Below are positions 1 to 8,926 of a stretch of 64,000 nt of DNA, one piece after another. Below the pieces are notes generated by a model. It had not been told where the DNA came from. It saw nothing but the letters and a program-made list of their open reading frames with translations, and ran no database searches. This stretch comes from [Pasteurella] aerogenes (lineage in GTDB: Bacteria; Pseudomonadota; Gammaproteobacteria; Enterobacterales; Pasteurellaceae): assembly GCA_900637275.1 (NCBI GenBank), contig LR134362.1:1240001-1304000 (forward strand). The letters are read 5' to 3'. Within the stretch, counting starts at the first letter, position 1, and each line of letters opens with the position of its first letter. The position numbers and the translations under genes were made by a program.

Positions 1-87
1 GAACTGGAAGTCTTTATCGGCAAACAAATTCAAATCAAAACAGAAGCATTCTATCACCAAGAACAGTTTGATGTAGTGGTAATGTAA
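1..87 (+). CDS. rng: Ribonuclease G, C-terminal end (partial)
   Basis: Only the last 28 codons are in the window; the gene begins upstream. The readable tail ends in QEQFDVVVM, preceded by VFIGKQIQIKTEAFYH. This matches the conserved C-terminus of RNase G as I remember it from enterobacteria (…NQEQFDVVMM). RNase G is a cytoplasmic endoribonuclease that matures the 5' end of 16S rRNA and degrades some mRNAs. The catalytic S1 and DNase I-like domains lie outside the window, so the call rests on the tail alone. The gene reads toward the convergent adhesin gene, with repeat DNA between them. Confidence 0.75.
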   Translation, partial: ELEVFIGKQIQIKTEAFYHQEQFDVVVM

Positions 88-164
88 CCCACACTGCAGG
101 CACGAGCATCCCACTCGTGCCTTTTCATTTTCTCTCAAAAAAACACCGCACTTTCCTTTACATC

Positions 165-345
165 CCGTTTCCACCGCCGCAGCGACTTACCATTTCTAGG
201 AAAATTTGTCGTGTTTGAGCTTGCAACGCAAGCGAGTTTCAAATTTTCCGTTAAAGAAATGGTAACCAAGCGTAGGGAAAAGGTGAAACCGGGTTGCCTT
301 TCTTTTGGTTACTTTTCTTTGGCAAAGCAAAGAAAAGTAACCAAA
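165..345 (+). repeat. Dispersed structured repeat, copy 1
   Basis: This copy is nearly identical to copy 2 over about 175 bp. It contains nested inverted repeats. An outer pair (CCATTTC … GAAATGG) and GAAAATTTG … CAAATTTTC enclose the small hairpin GCTTGC-AAC-GCAAGC. Further on is a perfect 15-bp stem, GGTTACTTTTCTTTG … CAAAGAAAAGTAACC, with a six-base loop. Short open frames through it are translations of the repeat and not convincing genes. It sits between rng and the adhesin gene. Confidence 0.85.
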
Positions 346-460
346 TGGATATTCAGCACCAGTGATTAATAAAAAAACATCATAAAAGTGCGACGACAAC
401 ACAAAGCAAAACAACCCATCATAAAAACCTCCCCAAAAATCACCGCACTTTTCATTTTTT
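346..460. other. Spacer between repeat copies 1 and 2
   Basis: About 115 bp of AT-rich DNA separates the two tandemly oriented repeat copies. It holds a perfect uptake signal (ACCGCACTT at 442-450). No gene or promoter is evident. Confidence 0.5.
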
Positions 461-641
461 TATCCCCGTTTTCACCGCCGAAGCGACTTACCATTTCTAG
501 GAAAATTTGTCGTGTTTGAGCTTGCAACGCAAGCGAGTTTCAAATTTTCCGTCAAAGAAATGGTAACCAAGCGTAGGGAAAAGGTGAAACCGGGTTGCCT
601 TTCTTTTGGTTACTTTTCTTTGGCAAAGCAAAGAAAAGTGA
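461..641 (+). repeat. Dispersed structured repeat, copy 2
   Basis: Same orientation and same nested hairpins as copy 1, including the perfect GGTTACTTTTCTTTG stem. It differs by a few substitutions, for example GTCAAAG for GTTAAAG. It lies immediately downstream of the adhesin stop codon and terminator. With copy 3 at 8226 it flanks the adhesin gene as a direct repeat. Confidence 0.85.
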
Positions 642-679
642 CAAAAAGGTTTTGTGGCAACGCAAAGAAAAGTGACAAT

Positions 680-711
680 AAAAAAAGCGGTGAAAAATCA
701 CCGCTCTTTTA
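680..711 (-). terminator. Rho-independent terminator of the adhesin gene
   Basis: Read on the minus strand, a stem GAGCGGTGA … TCACCGCTT with a short loop is followed by a run of seven T. It lies about 20 bp past the adhesin stop codon at 730-732. Confidence 0.8.
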
Positions 712-729
712 GATTAGATTAATGGATAA

Positions 730-3700
730 TTACCATTGATATCCAATACTTGCTGCAGCACCTGTATCGCCACGAGTATTCGCATTGATAGAAAGTTTAA
801 CACCTAATTTACCATTATCGGATAATCTTGAGTAACCCACTGCAACTGCGTTTTGACCACGATAGTTACCGACACCAGCAGAAACCATAGATTTACCCGG
901 AAGAGTTGCGTGGTAAAGCCCTGCCGCTGCCATGGCGCCGGCGATACCACCGCGTAAATCTTTATCCATTTTGTTCATGTTGTTATAAACATTACCCAAA
1001 CCGGCTTTCAATTGATTTACGTTGACTGCATCCGTACCTTTCACACCCGGTGCTACATTGGTGATACGTGTTGGTGCTTTCTCTGTACCGACACTTAACT
1101 CGTTAGTACCATCTTCCGCGGTTGAGCCACTCATCGTTACAGGACCAACATTAACGGTATTCGTCGTAATAGAATTCACATTCACATCTCTCGCAAGACC
1201 TACTTTGAACTCTTTACCACCCGTTTTGTTCACCGCAGTATCTGTTACCACAATGTTTTTATCCGCTGCAACAACAGTTTCACGAACCGTATTGGCTTTA
1301 ACTGCATCGACGTTTACTTTCACTGTCGTTACGCCATTTTGCGTTTCAGAAACAACGGTCGTACCTGTACCATTTGCGAAGTTAACTGTGTCATAAGTAG
1401 AAACGAAGTCTGCCGGTTTACCATTGGTTTGTAAGTTCCAACCGGAATTCAACACATCGCCAATCGTTGCTGCATTACGTTTATCTTCTTCTGCCACATT
1501 CGGTTTTGTCACATTGTCTTTACCTGTTGGATCCGGCAAGGTGGTAGTTAAATTACTGATCACATTTTTACCGTCTTTCGTTTCTATGGTAACTGGACCA
1601 TTATTTTCATCACCGCCCACAGAAATCGTATCTGCTTTAAGATCTTTCGCTAATTCAACGGTATAGTTAGTGGTACCGGAAGCATCTTTTTCACCCGCAG
1701 TGACTACCACGTTACCGGATGTGCCGGCGCTTACTGTGGTTTTCTCTGCATTAACGGTATAAGTTGTGGTATTACCTTCAACTTTAGTCTCAACTGTTGT
1801 ATGGTTACCTGCGGCAACAACTGTTTTACCTACGCCTGCAACTGCTTCTTTTAATTGAGAAACGTTTACAGCATCAGTATCAGCTTCTCCTGCAGCGACG
1901 TTGGTGATCTTCGCACCGCCAACATCTACTTTGTTATCGCCAAGTTTGATGGTTGTACCGTCGTTGCTGATAGAGCTAATGTCAGCTAAATCACCTTGAA
2001 CATTCACTTTATACGGATCAGAATCAGAACCGGTACCGCTTACTGTCGTATTTTTACCATCAACAAGTTGAGTTTTCGGCAAGTTATCCGTGTTCACCGT
2101 TAAGTTACCGTTATTATCTAACTTGATCGTATTACCGTCAGTTTTGACATTGAACGTAATCGCGCCATCTTTCACCGCCGCGTCAGTACCTTGACCGTCA
2201 ACGAAATTCACGGTGTCGCCGAATTTCACATCAGCTACTTTTGTATTACCGTCAACATTTGCAGTCCAGAAAGCCTTGTTGATGACTTTGGCAATATCAT
2301 TTGCAGTAACAACACCGTCTGTGGTAGGAATTTCAAGCGCGCCATTATCGGTTACGCCATCAAATACACCTTTTTTCACATCAACGATAAATTCAGTACC
2401 GCCGGTGCTATTTTTCGTTGTGTTAGTTACGGTCACTAAATCAGAACCTGCTTTCACGGTTTCTTCTTTCGCAAGCTGTGCTTTAGCGGCATCATTCAGA
2501 TCAAACGTCACTTCGCCATTTGGCCCAACGGTCGCCACGGTTGTCGTACCGTTAGTAAAGTCTAAACCTTCACTTAAGTTTACCGTTTGTGGATTTTCAC
2601 CATTTGCTTTATAGCTTAACGGAGTGGTTTTCGCAGCTTCAGTACCGTTGTAATTTACGGTATAAGTATCAACACCATCCGCAGTATTTTTACTAACGGT
2701 AATAGCGGCATTGTCACCAACAACATTAATGGCTTCTTGAGCAGCTTTTTGTACATCAGCCTTAGCTACACCAACTTTGTAAGTTTGGTTTGCATCGCCT
2801 ACTGCACCCGAAGCGACTTCAACAGTTGCCAAGTTATCTGCAAAAGCATCATCTTTCACCACTTTTTCCACTGCACGATTTGCCGCAACAGTATTATTTA
2901 ATTGACTTACATTAACTGCATCCGTATTGTCTGTACCAGCAGCAACATTCGTAATTTTCGTTGGTGAACCATCTGCTTTAGCAATATTAATGTTGTTGCT
3001 GGCATCCGCTTTGATAATCGGACCATTGTCACCAAACTGTACTGAAGTAAATACCGGTGCATCTACTGTTTTCACGGTGAATGCAGTACCTGCACGTGTG
3101 ATCTCGATGTTTTTACCTTGGATAAAATCAACTGTATCACCCGGATTAACAAGCTCACCTGTTGTTTCTGTATTCGCTTTAACCGTAAAGCCTGATTTGT
3201 TAATTGCATTAGCAATATCCGCCGCGGTTGCCAATTTAGTCGCATCATTGCCTGTCGGAACATTGACTGAACCATCATCTTTATTTGTCAACGGTGTTAC
3301 AGATACTTGTAAACCATTTGGACCATTTACGATAGTGTTGCCATCAGTATTGACAGATAAATCAAACTCTTTTGCGCCATCCGCAGTTTTACCCTCGGTA
3401 ATGGTCACGGATTTGTCCGTTGATTTCACATTTTCTTTTGAGGCATTTAACTGGCTCACGTTTACTGCATCAGTTGGTGCGGTACCATTTGCGACATTGG
3501 TAATCGTTGTATCACCGGCATTAATACCCGTTGACGCATTAATTACCACATCACCTAATTTCACTTCATTTGCAGTAATATTATTGAACACCGGATTATC
3601 CGCAATCTTCACGATTAACTTAGCGCCATCAGAGTCAACACGAACATTTTTACTGGATGCATCAGCTTCATTTACTAATGTTCCCTCGATATTCAAGGTT

Positions 3701-6700
3701 TGACCAAGATCTTTATGGATCTCTGCACCAGTATTACCCGCAAAGTTCAAGCCTTTAGTGGTAAGCGTTGTACTTTGGTTGTTCAATTGATCCAAGTTCA
3801 CTGCATCAGTACCATTAGTACCCGCTTTCACGTTAGTGATTTGCGTATCACCCGCATCAATACCATCTTTATTGATTGTAACCGGTCCAACCGTTAAGTT
3901 ATTTGCTGTCACATTGTTAAATGTCACATCATCCGCAGTAGCAAAGGTAATGGTTGTTCCCTCTTGCTTAGCAACTAAATTCTTACCGGATTGTAATACC
4001 AAATCGCTGCCGGCTTTCACCGTAGCATTTTCTTTACCCTCTTGGTCGGTGATTGCTGCTTTATCAGAACCGATAGTGACATTGAATGAGGCATTATTGA
4101 TCGCATTAGCAACAGTGGTTTGATTAACCAGTTTGCTGCCCTCATTATTTGGAACGCCAACAGTACCATTGGCGTTATTCTCTAAACCGCCAACCAATGT
4201 TGAAGTATTCACCGCCACATTCACCGAGCCACCCGCAGTGGTTGGGTTAGTAATGATGACGGAATTGTCAGCTGATGTTAAATTGACATCAAATGTGATA
4301 TCTGTACCATCTGCACGCGCAACAGTACCATTACCGTTTACAAAGGTAATATCATCACCAAAGCCTACTTTCTCAACTTCTGTTGTACCAACTTTCGTAG
4401 TCAGATAACCCTCATTCACAGCCTTGATAACACTGCTTACAGTCGCTACGCCATCAGCGGTATCTGAGATCGAAGCAAGCCCACCATTGTTTGTAATGGT
4501 ATTAAACTCACCTTTTTTCACATCGACGACAAACTCAGTACCACCAGTTGAGTTCTTCGCTGTATTTGTAACAGTCACCAAAGTTGAGCCAGCCTTAACA
4601 GACTCTTCTTTCTTGATTTGATCGATCGCTGTTTGAGTTAAACCAACTTGATAGTTAGTTACATCAGCATCACCTACTTTTGTAGTTTCGCCAGTAGCAA
4701 CCGATACATAATTTTCTGAACCGGGTTTTACAGTGACATTTGCAGAAGTATCTTTAGCATCAAATTTTACTTGAACTTGACCGGTATTAGTCGTACTAAC
4801 ATTAGCTTTGGTATTTATACCATCGATAAACTGAACCGCATCACCCGGTTTGATATTGCCGATAGTCACGCCATTATTATTGGTGACATTAAAACCTTTA
4901 CCAATCTCATTCGCTACCATATAAAGTTGTGAACCATTGATAGCATCAGTAGAACTTGATGAAATCTCACCAGCAGCAACATTTTGGATACGACGTTCAG
5001 TTCCTGAAGCACCAACAGTCACCGCACCTATAGCTTTCTCACCTGCAAAATTGCTATAAGTAATATTGTTAACTTTAGCATTAGTCACAACACCTGTTGC
5101 GCCCGCTGTTGAAGTTACCCCCTCTACTTGTTCTGAAGTTAATGCTTTTAATGTACCTACACCATCAACGCTGACAGAACCGCTACCAGCAGTCGCTTCT
5201 GAATCTTTACCTAAGTAAACTGAATTTGCGACAGTGCCACTTAAATTAGAGGTTAAATCATCAGCACGGTTAATACCACTACCCAGAACAAAAGTATCTC
5301 TGGTAGTAATGGTATTGTTGTTACCTATTGAATATGAACCATCACCAGACACATAAGATGGGGCACCGAATGCACCTGCATTATTAGCTTTTACGATATT
5401 ACCAGTACCAATAGAGATTGATTGTTCGCCCAGGGCTTGTGCATCAGTACCCATTGCAATGGCGCGTTCACCTGATGATACAGAGTTTGTACCAATAGCA
5501 ACGCTATCAGCTGTTGCAGCAGTATTAATTTCAGTAACTTTGTCCTCTAATGCTTTCTTCGCTGCATCTCTTTTTGCAAGCTCTTCATTATATTTCGCCT
5601 GATCAATTTTGCCACTAGCAAGCTCACCTGCGGCACCGCGTAAACCAGCTTCTGCACTAAACAATGTATTACGCAAATCATTTACAATCTTACTTGTACC
5701 ACCAGAGATACCCGCACTAGCATTCGCACCTAGCGCTACACCGTTTGCACCAGCAGCAATACTTAAGTGACCTACCGAAGTAGTGCTACCACTGATTGTC
5801 GCCGCATGACGACCGAGAGAAGTTGAATTTTCACCAAATGCTGTTGTACCATGACCCAATGCTGTCGATGAACGACCTGTTGATAATGAACGAGTACCGA
5901 CTGATGCAGAACCAACACCTTGTGATTGTGCATACGCACCTAGTGCTATCGAGCTGCTAGCAGTGTCCGCAGCTGAAGCCAAACGACCTAAAACGGTAGT
6001 ATGACTAGCAAGTGCTTGAGCACCATTACCAAGTGAAACTGCTTCAGAACCTGTAGTATTTGCATTTTTACCAATTGCAATCGAGTGATCGGCAGTTACG
6101 CTGGCATTATGACCGATTGCAGTACCATCGCCTGAGATCGCTTTTGCACGATGACCAACAACCACATTGTTAATTTTTGTATTAGCATCTTTATCCGCAG
6201 CGACACCAGTGGTTCTATCCGCCTTATCCGTCCCAGCCCATGATTTACCCCCAATAGCGATAGACTCTAGCGAAACGACCGTGGCATTTTCACCCATCGC
6301 GATAGATTCTGATGCAGTAAAATGCTGTGGCATAAACACCGCTCTTGCAACAGCATCTTTACCAATCGCAATCGTGCCACTTGATTCTGCTAAGGTATTT
6401 GCACCAATCGCAATTGATCCGGGACCACGAGCTAAAATTTTTCCATCAACAGTTTTATCCAGACCCGAATTTGCATTATGTCCAATAGCAATGGTATTTT
6501 CATTGAGAGCTTTCGCCCCCACACCAGCTGTCACACCAAAGTTACCGGTAGCTCCTGCTTTATCCGTAATACGCCCTTTATTCGTGGCAGAATCACCAGC
6601 GCCCTGACCTGCAACCCCAGTATTAGTATGGAAATAAATATTTTCGATTTCGGAACCCAACTGCTCAGCGACAGTATAAAGCTGTGAACCATTGATGGCA

Positions 6701-7941
6701 TCAGTAGAGTTGCTTTCAAGACGACCTGCTGCGACATTCGTGATGGTACGCTTGATATTATCATTCCCCACACTCACGGTTGAATATGCATCACCACCTG
6801 CGAATTTATAAGTAAAGGTACTGATTTGTTTACTAGCAGTATCAACTGTTTCACTAGTTTTAGATTGTGAACCTAACGCCACAGCGCCTTCAACATTCGC
6901 TATAGATTCATGACCCAATGCAGTCGCAAATTTAGCAGTGGCATCCGCTTCATTACCAAGTGATGATGCTCCATCTTGGGTTGCTGTAGTATTACGCCCA
7001 ACAGCAACTGCTGATTCACCGCTGGCACTAGCGTTTACCCCTACAGCAATGGTATTATTGGCTATTGCTTTTGAATTATCACCAATTGCGACTGCTGAAC
7101 TTGCACTAGCATTTGCCTGGAAGCCTGATGCAGTTGCTCTTGTCCCCTCGGCTTTGGCTTGCGCTCCTGATGCTGTTGCTTTTTCAGCTGCCAAAGATTG
7201 CGAACCAGCTGCAGTACCGTCACGACCTGTAACATCAGCTTCATAACCAAGCGCAGTACCTTCATCGCCAGTAACAACTGTCTTAGTACCAAGAGCAGTT
7301 GAACCCCAACTATTCGCTTTCGCTTGACCACCTAAAGCATTAGCATATTTCCCATTCGCTAATGAATTAACACCTGTTGATGTTGTCCATGGTTGTAAAG
7401 ATTTAGCATCTTGACCAGTCGCTACAGAAGCATAACCTGTTGCTTTAGCATTTTGACCTGTAGCAGTCGATAACATCACTGCTTCAGCAGCATTACCAAT
7501 AGCGGTACCCTGTTGACCACGTACTAGCGCATTTGAACCAAGTGCCACTGAATTTGACCCCGGGCTAATTCTATTCCCCTGTAACTCTACTGAATTTTCA
7601 GGTAAAGCTTCGATACGAGCATTATTACCAACAGCTACGCTATTTGAATTATCAACATACGACTTCCTACCCAATGACATAGAACCATCTATACTCGGTG
7701 TATTATCATTAACATTACCACCCCATGCCTCAATCACACCAGCTTCTTGATCAATTGGCGTGGCTGCTATAGTATGTGTAGCAGTCAGCATACCACTAGC
7801 TACAGCCAATGCAGCAGCCACTTTAGATAATTTCACACGCTTATCGGTAGAAGACGTTTTCCCCTTTGATTTAGTTAATTCAGAAGTCACAACCACCTGC
7901 TGAATAGATGCGTTCCAAATAACTTTAAAAATCTTATTCAT
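730..7941 (-). CDS. Giant trimeric autotransporter adhesin (YadA/Hia-type, type Vc secretion)
   Basis: This 2403-residue surface adhesin is secreted through its own trimeric C-terminal barrel. Residues 1-60 form an extended signal peptide region (ESPR) of the kind seen in trimeric autotransporters (MNKIFKVIWNAS…). Roughly residues 80-380 and 480-930 are YadA-like left-handed beta-roll repeats (…SVALGSNA…, …AIGNNA…). Seven neck motifs of the form DA(V/I)NxxQL lie near residues 417, 1002, 1382, 1492, 1679, 2027 and 2309. Between them are stalk domains with repeated NSTGGTEF and FVDG/FANG blocks. The last 80 or so residues are a YadA membrane anchor ending in the aromatic residue W (GYQW), as expected for BAM-dependent insertion. 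A helical insert near residues 750-810 interrupts the head. The start has GAGGAA upstream at good spacing. The gene is monocistronic, ends at a terminator and is flanked by dispersed repeats. Host-cell or matrix binding is inferred from the family; the ligand is unknown. Confidence 0.95.
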   Translation of the reverse strand: MNKIFKVIWNASIQQVVVTSELTKSKGKTSSTDKRVKLSKVAAALAVASGMLTATHTIAATPIDQEAGVIEAWGGNVNDNTPSIDGSMSLGRKSYVDNSNSVAVGNNARIEALPENSVELQGNRISPGSNSVALGSNALVRGQQGTAIGNAAEAVMLSTATGQNAKATGYASVATGQDAKSLQPWTTSTGVNSLANGKYANALGGQAKANSWGSTALGTKTVVTGDEGTALGYEADVTGRDGTAAGSQSLAAEKATASGAQAKAEGTRATASGFQANASASSAVAIGDNSKAIANNTIAVGVNASASGESAVAVGRNTTATQDGASSLGNEADATAKFATALGHESIANVEGAVALGSQSKTSETVDTASKQISTFTYKFAGGDAYSTVSVGNDNIKRTITNVAAGRLESNSTDAINGSQLYTVAEQLGSEIENIYFHTNTGVAGQGAGDSATNKGRITDKAGATGNFGVTAGVGAKALNENTIAIGHNANSGLDKTVDGKILARGPGSIAIGANTLAESSGTIAIGKDAVARAVFMPQHFTASESIAMGENATVVSLESIAIGGKSWAGTDKADRTTGVAADKDANTKINNVVVGHRAKAISGDGTAIGHNASVTADHSIAIGKNANTTGSEAVSLGNGAQALASHTTVLGRLASAADTASSSIALGAYAQSQGVGSASVGTRSLSTGRSSTALGHGTTAFGENSTSLGRHAATISGSTTSVGHLSIAAGANGVALGANASAGISGGTSKIVNDLRNTLFSAEAGLRGAAGELASGKIDQAKYNEELAKRDAAKKALEDKVTEINTAATADSVAIGTNSVSSGERAIAMGTDAQALGEQSISIGTGNIVKANNAGAFGAPSYVSGDGSYSIGNNNTITTRDTFVLGSGINRADDLTSNLSGTVANSVYLGKDSEATAGSGSVSVDGVGTLKALTSEQVEGVTSTAGATGVVTNAKVNNITYSNFAGEKAIGAVTVGASGTERRIQNVAAGEISSSSTDAINGSQLYMVANEIGKGFNVTNNNGVTIGNIKPGDAVQFIDGINTKANVSTTNTGQVQVKFDAKDTSANVTVKPGSENYVSVATGETTKVGDADVTNYQVGLTQTAIDQIKKEESVKAGSTLVTVTNTAKNSTGGTEFVVDVKKGEFNTITNNGGLASISDTADGVATVSSVIKAVNEGYLTTKVGTTEVEKVGFGDDITFVNGNGTVARADGTDITFDVNLTSADNSVIITNPTTAGGSVNVAVNTSTLVGGLENNANGTVGVPNNEGSKLVNQTTVANAINNASFNVTIGSDKAAITDQEGKENATVKAGSDLVLQSGKNLVAKQEGTTITFATADDVTFNNVTANNLTVGPVTINKDGIDAGDTQITNVKAGTNGTDAVNLDQLNNQSTTLTTKGLNFAGNTGAEIHKDLGQTLNIEGTLVNEADASSKNVRVDSDGAKLIVKIADNPVFNNITANEVKLGDVVINASTGINAGDTTITNVANGTAPTDAVNVSQLNASKENVKSTDKSVTITEGKTADGAKEFDLSVNTDGNTIVNGPNGLQVSVTPLTNKDDGSVNVPTGNDATKLATAADIANAINKSGFTVKANTETTGELVNPGDTVDFIQGKNIEITRAGTAFTVKTVDAPVFTSVQFGDNGPIIKADASNNINIAKADGSPTKITNVAAGTDNTDAVNVSQLNNTVAANRAVEKVVKDDAFADNLATVEVASGAVGDANQTYKVGVAKADVQKAAQEAINVVGDNAAITVSKNTADGVDTYTVNYNGTEAAKTTPLSYKANGENPQTVNLSEGLDFTNGTTTVATVGPNGEVTFDLNDAAKAQLAKEETVKAGSDLVTVTNTTKNSTGGTEFIVDVKKGVFDGVTDNGALEIPTTDGVVTANDIAKVINKAFWTANVDGNTKVADVKFGDTVNFVDGQGTDAAVKDGAITFNVKTDGNTIKLDNNGNLTVNTDNLPKTQLVDGKNTTVSGTGSDSDPYKVNVQGDLADISSISNDGTTIKLGDNKVDVGGAKITNVAAGEADTDAVNVSQLKEAVAGVGKTVVAAGNHTTVETKVEGNTTTYTVNAEKTTVSAGTSGNVVVTAGEKDASGTTNYTVELAKDLKADTISVGGDENNGPVTIETKDGKNVISNLTTTLPDPTGKDNVTKPNVAEEDKRNAATIGDVLNSGWNLQTNGKPADFVSTYDTVNFANGTGTTVVSETQNGVTTVKVNVDAVKANTVRETVVAADKNIVVTDTAVNKTGGKEFKVGLARDVNVNSITTNTVNVGPVTMSGSTAEDGTNELSVGTEKAPTRITNVAPGVKGTDAVNVNQLKAGLGNVYNNMNKMDKDLRGGIAGAMAAAGLYHATLPGKSMVSAGVGNYRGQNAVAVGYSRLSDNGKLGVKLSINANTRGDTGAAASIGYQW

Positions 7942-8225
7942 AAGAATGATTCCTCAAAATAAATATTGAATTGATTAGTTGTAGATAGAATATGTGTAAC
8001 TGCAGGATAAACACATTGAGGTGAATAGTATTTATACAAACACTACTTATTTCAAGGGGTACTATACAAACATATGTGATCAAAAACCATACAAAACCTA
8101 TTTATTTACTGTTCTTTACCATTCTTTACATATATTTACAGAACTTTTTTAGCTAAAACGTTTAAGCTAAAACCTAAAAAAAACCACCACGCCAAGCCCA
8201 AAAAACTACCGTACTTTTCGCTTAT
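7942..8225. promoter_or_regulatory. Upstream region of the adhesin gene
   Basis: About 280 bp of very AT-rich DNA precedes the adhesin on the minus strand. It must hold its promoter, but I cannot pick one pair of boxes with confidence. Two copies of AAGCTAAAAC occur near 8150-8175. I saw no long simple-sequence tract of the kind used for phase variation in Haemophilus. Confidence 0.4.
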
Positions 8226-8475
8226 TTATCCCCCCGCTTTCACCACCGGAGCGACTTACCATTTCTAGGGAAATTTGTCGTGTTTGAGCTTGCAGCTCAA
8301 GCGAGTTTCAAATTTTCCGTCAAAGAAATGGTAACCAAGCGTAGGGAACAGGTGAAATCGGGTTGACTTTCTTTTGGTTACTTTTCATTACTCGCTACGC
8401 TCGCACTACGTGCCGCCGGCAAAGCCGACGTTCAAAACCTAAAGGTTTTGTGGCAAAGCAAAGAAAAGTGACAAA
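8226..8475 (+). repeat. Dispersed structured repeat, copy 3 (with insert)
   Basis: Same orientation and core as copies 1 and 2. The 3' stem is opened by about 65 bp (from ATTACTCGCTACGCTCGC to TTTTGTGGC), which carries its own small hairpins such as AAAACCT-AAAGGTTTT. The inner hairpin differs from copies 1 and 2 (TTGAGC … GCTCAA in place of GCTTGC … GCAAGC) but still pairs. It lies between the adhesin promoter region and the toxin-antitoxin promoter. Confidence 0.8.
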
Positions 8476-8533
8476 TAGGTTTTGTAGCAACGCAAAGAAA
8501 AGTAAAAAACCAAGAAAAGTAGCAAATAAACAA

Positions 8534-8562
8534 TTGACCCAAAGTATCCAATTGGATACAAT
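8534..8562 (+). promoter_or_regulatory. Sigma-70 promoter with palindromic operator for the toxin-antitoxin pair
   Basis: A -35 box TTGACC (8534-8539) and a -10 box TACAAT (8557-8562) are separated by exactly 17 bp. A perfect 16-bp palindrome, GTATCCAATTGGATAC (8544-8559), covers the spacer and half of the -10 box. A protein bound there would exclude RNA polymerase. This is the classic layout for autorepression by the antitoxin, whose gene encodes a helix-turn-helix. Promoter and palindrome are seen directly; the repressor assignment is inferred. Confidence 0.75.
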
Positions 8563-8599
8563 CTCCCAAAACCTTAATCTCAATCACAAAGGATATGTG

Positions 8600-8926
8600 A
8601 TGTCGCAAACTGTTAATCAAATTATTATTACCGACACCTTTGCAAAATGGTTAAATAGCATAAAAAATCCTATCGCCAAGGCAACCATAGCGAGACGAAT
8701 AAAAAACGCAACAACCGGAAATTTTGGCGATCATAAATCCTTAACCGGTACAGGTGGACTTTATGAAATGAGAATAGCAACAGGGGCAGGTTATCGTATT
8801 TACTATGCGAAGCAAGGTAACATTATCTACATACTGTTACATGGTGGTGACAAATCAACACAGCAAAGAGATATTGAGAAAGCCAAAGCCTTATGGATAG
8901 AATTAAAACAAACAGGGGATAACTAA
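8600..8926 (+). CDS. Type II toxin, RelE/ParE superfamily (addiction-module killer protein)
   Basis: A 108-residue basic protein of the COG3657 killer family. Hallmarks include the IARRIKNA helix, the GLYEMRIATGAGYRIYY strand pair typical of RelE/ParE folds, and an IIYILLHGGDKSTQQRDIEKA segment near the C-terminus. Family members are mRNA interferases or gyrase poisons; the sequence does not settle which. The frame is open upstream to 8363 through the repeat. The ATG at 8600, 38 bp past the -10 box and after an AAAGGA site, is the sensible start. The stop overlaps the antitoxin start by one base (TAATG), so translation is probably coupled. The order is toxin first, as in higBA-like loci. Confidence 0.85.
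   Translation: MSQTVNQIIITDTFAKWLNSIKNPIAKATIARRIKNATTGNFGDHKSLTGTGGLYEMRIATGAGYRIYYAKQGNIIYILLHGGDKSTQQRDIEKAKALWIELKQTGDN

Noticed and set aside
196..712. Short frames of 66-72 codons in the rng-adhesin gap
   Set aside because: They are translations of the dispersed repeat (QRKVTKR-like peptides) and run through its hairpins. The same peptide appears in each copy because of DNA repetition, with no start signals.
2927..3703. 258-codon open frame antisense to the adhesin (and many similar ones at 1022-7246)
   Set aside because: These are shadows of a long, low-complexity Ala/Val/Thr/Asn-rich coding sequence; they have no ribosome sites and no recognisable domains.
7942..8225. Possible phase-variable repeat tract upstream of the adhesin
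   Set aside because: No tandem tri-, tetra- or pentanucleotide tract of useful length is present, only short A/T runs.
8363..8599. N-terminal extension of the toxin frame
   Set aside because: The extension is repeat DNA and lies partly upstream of the promoter; the toxin family starts at the ATG at 8600.
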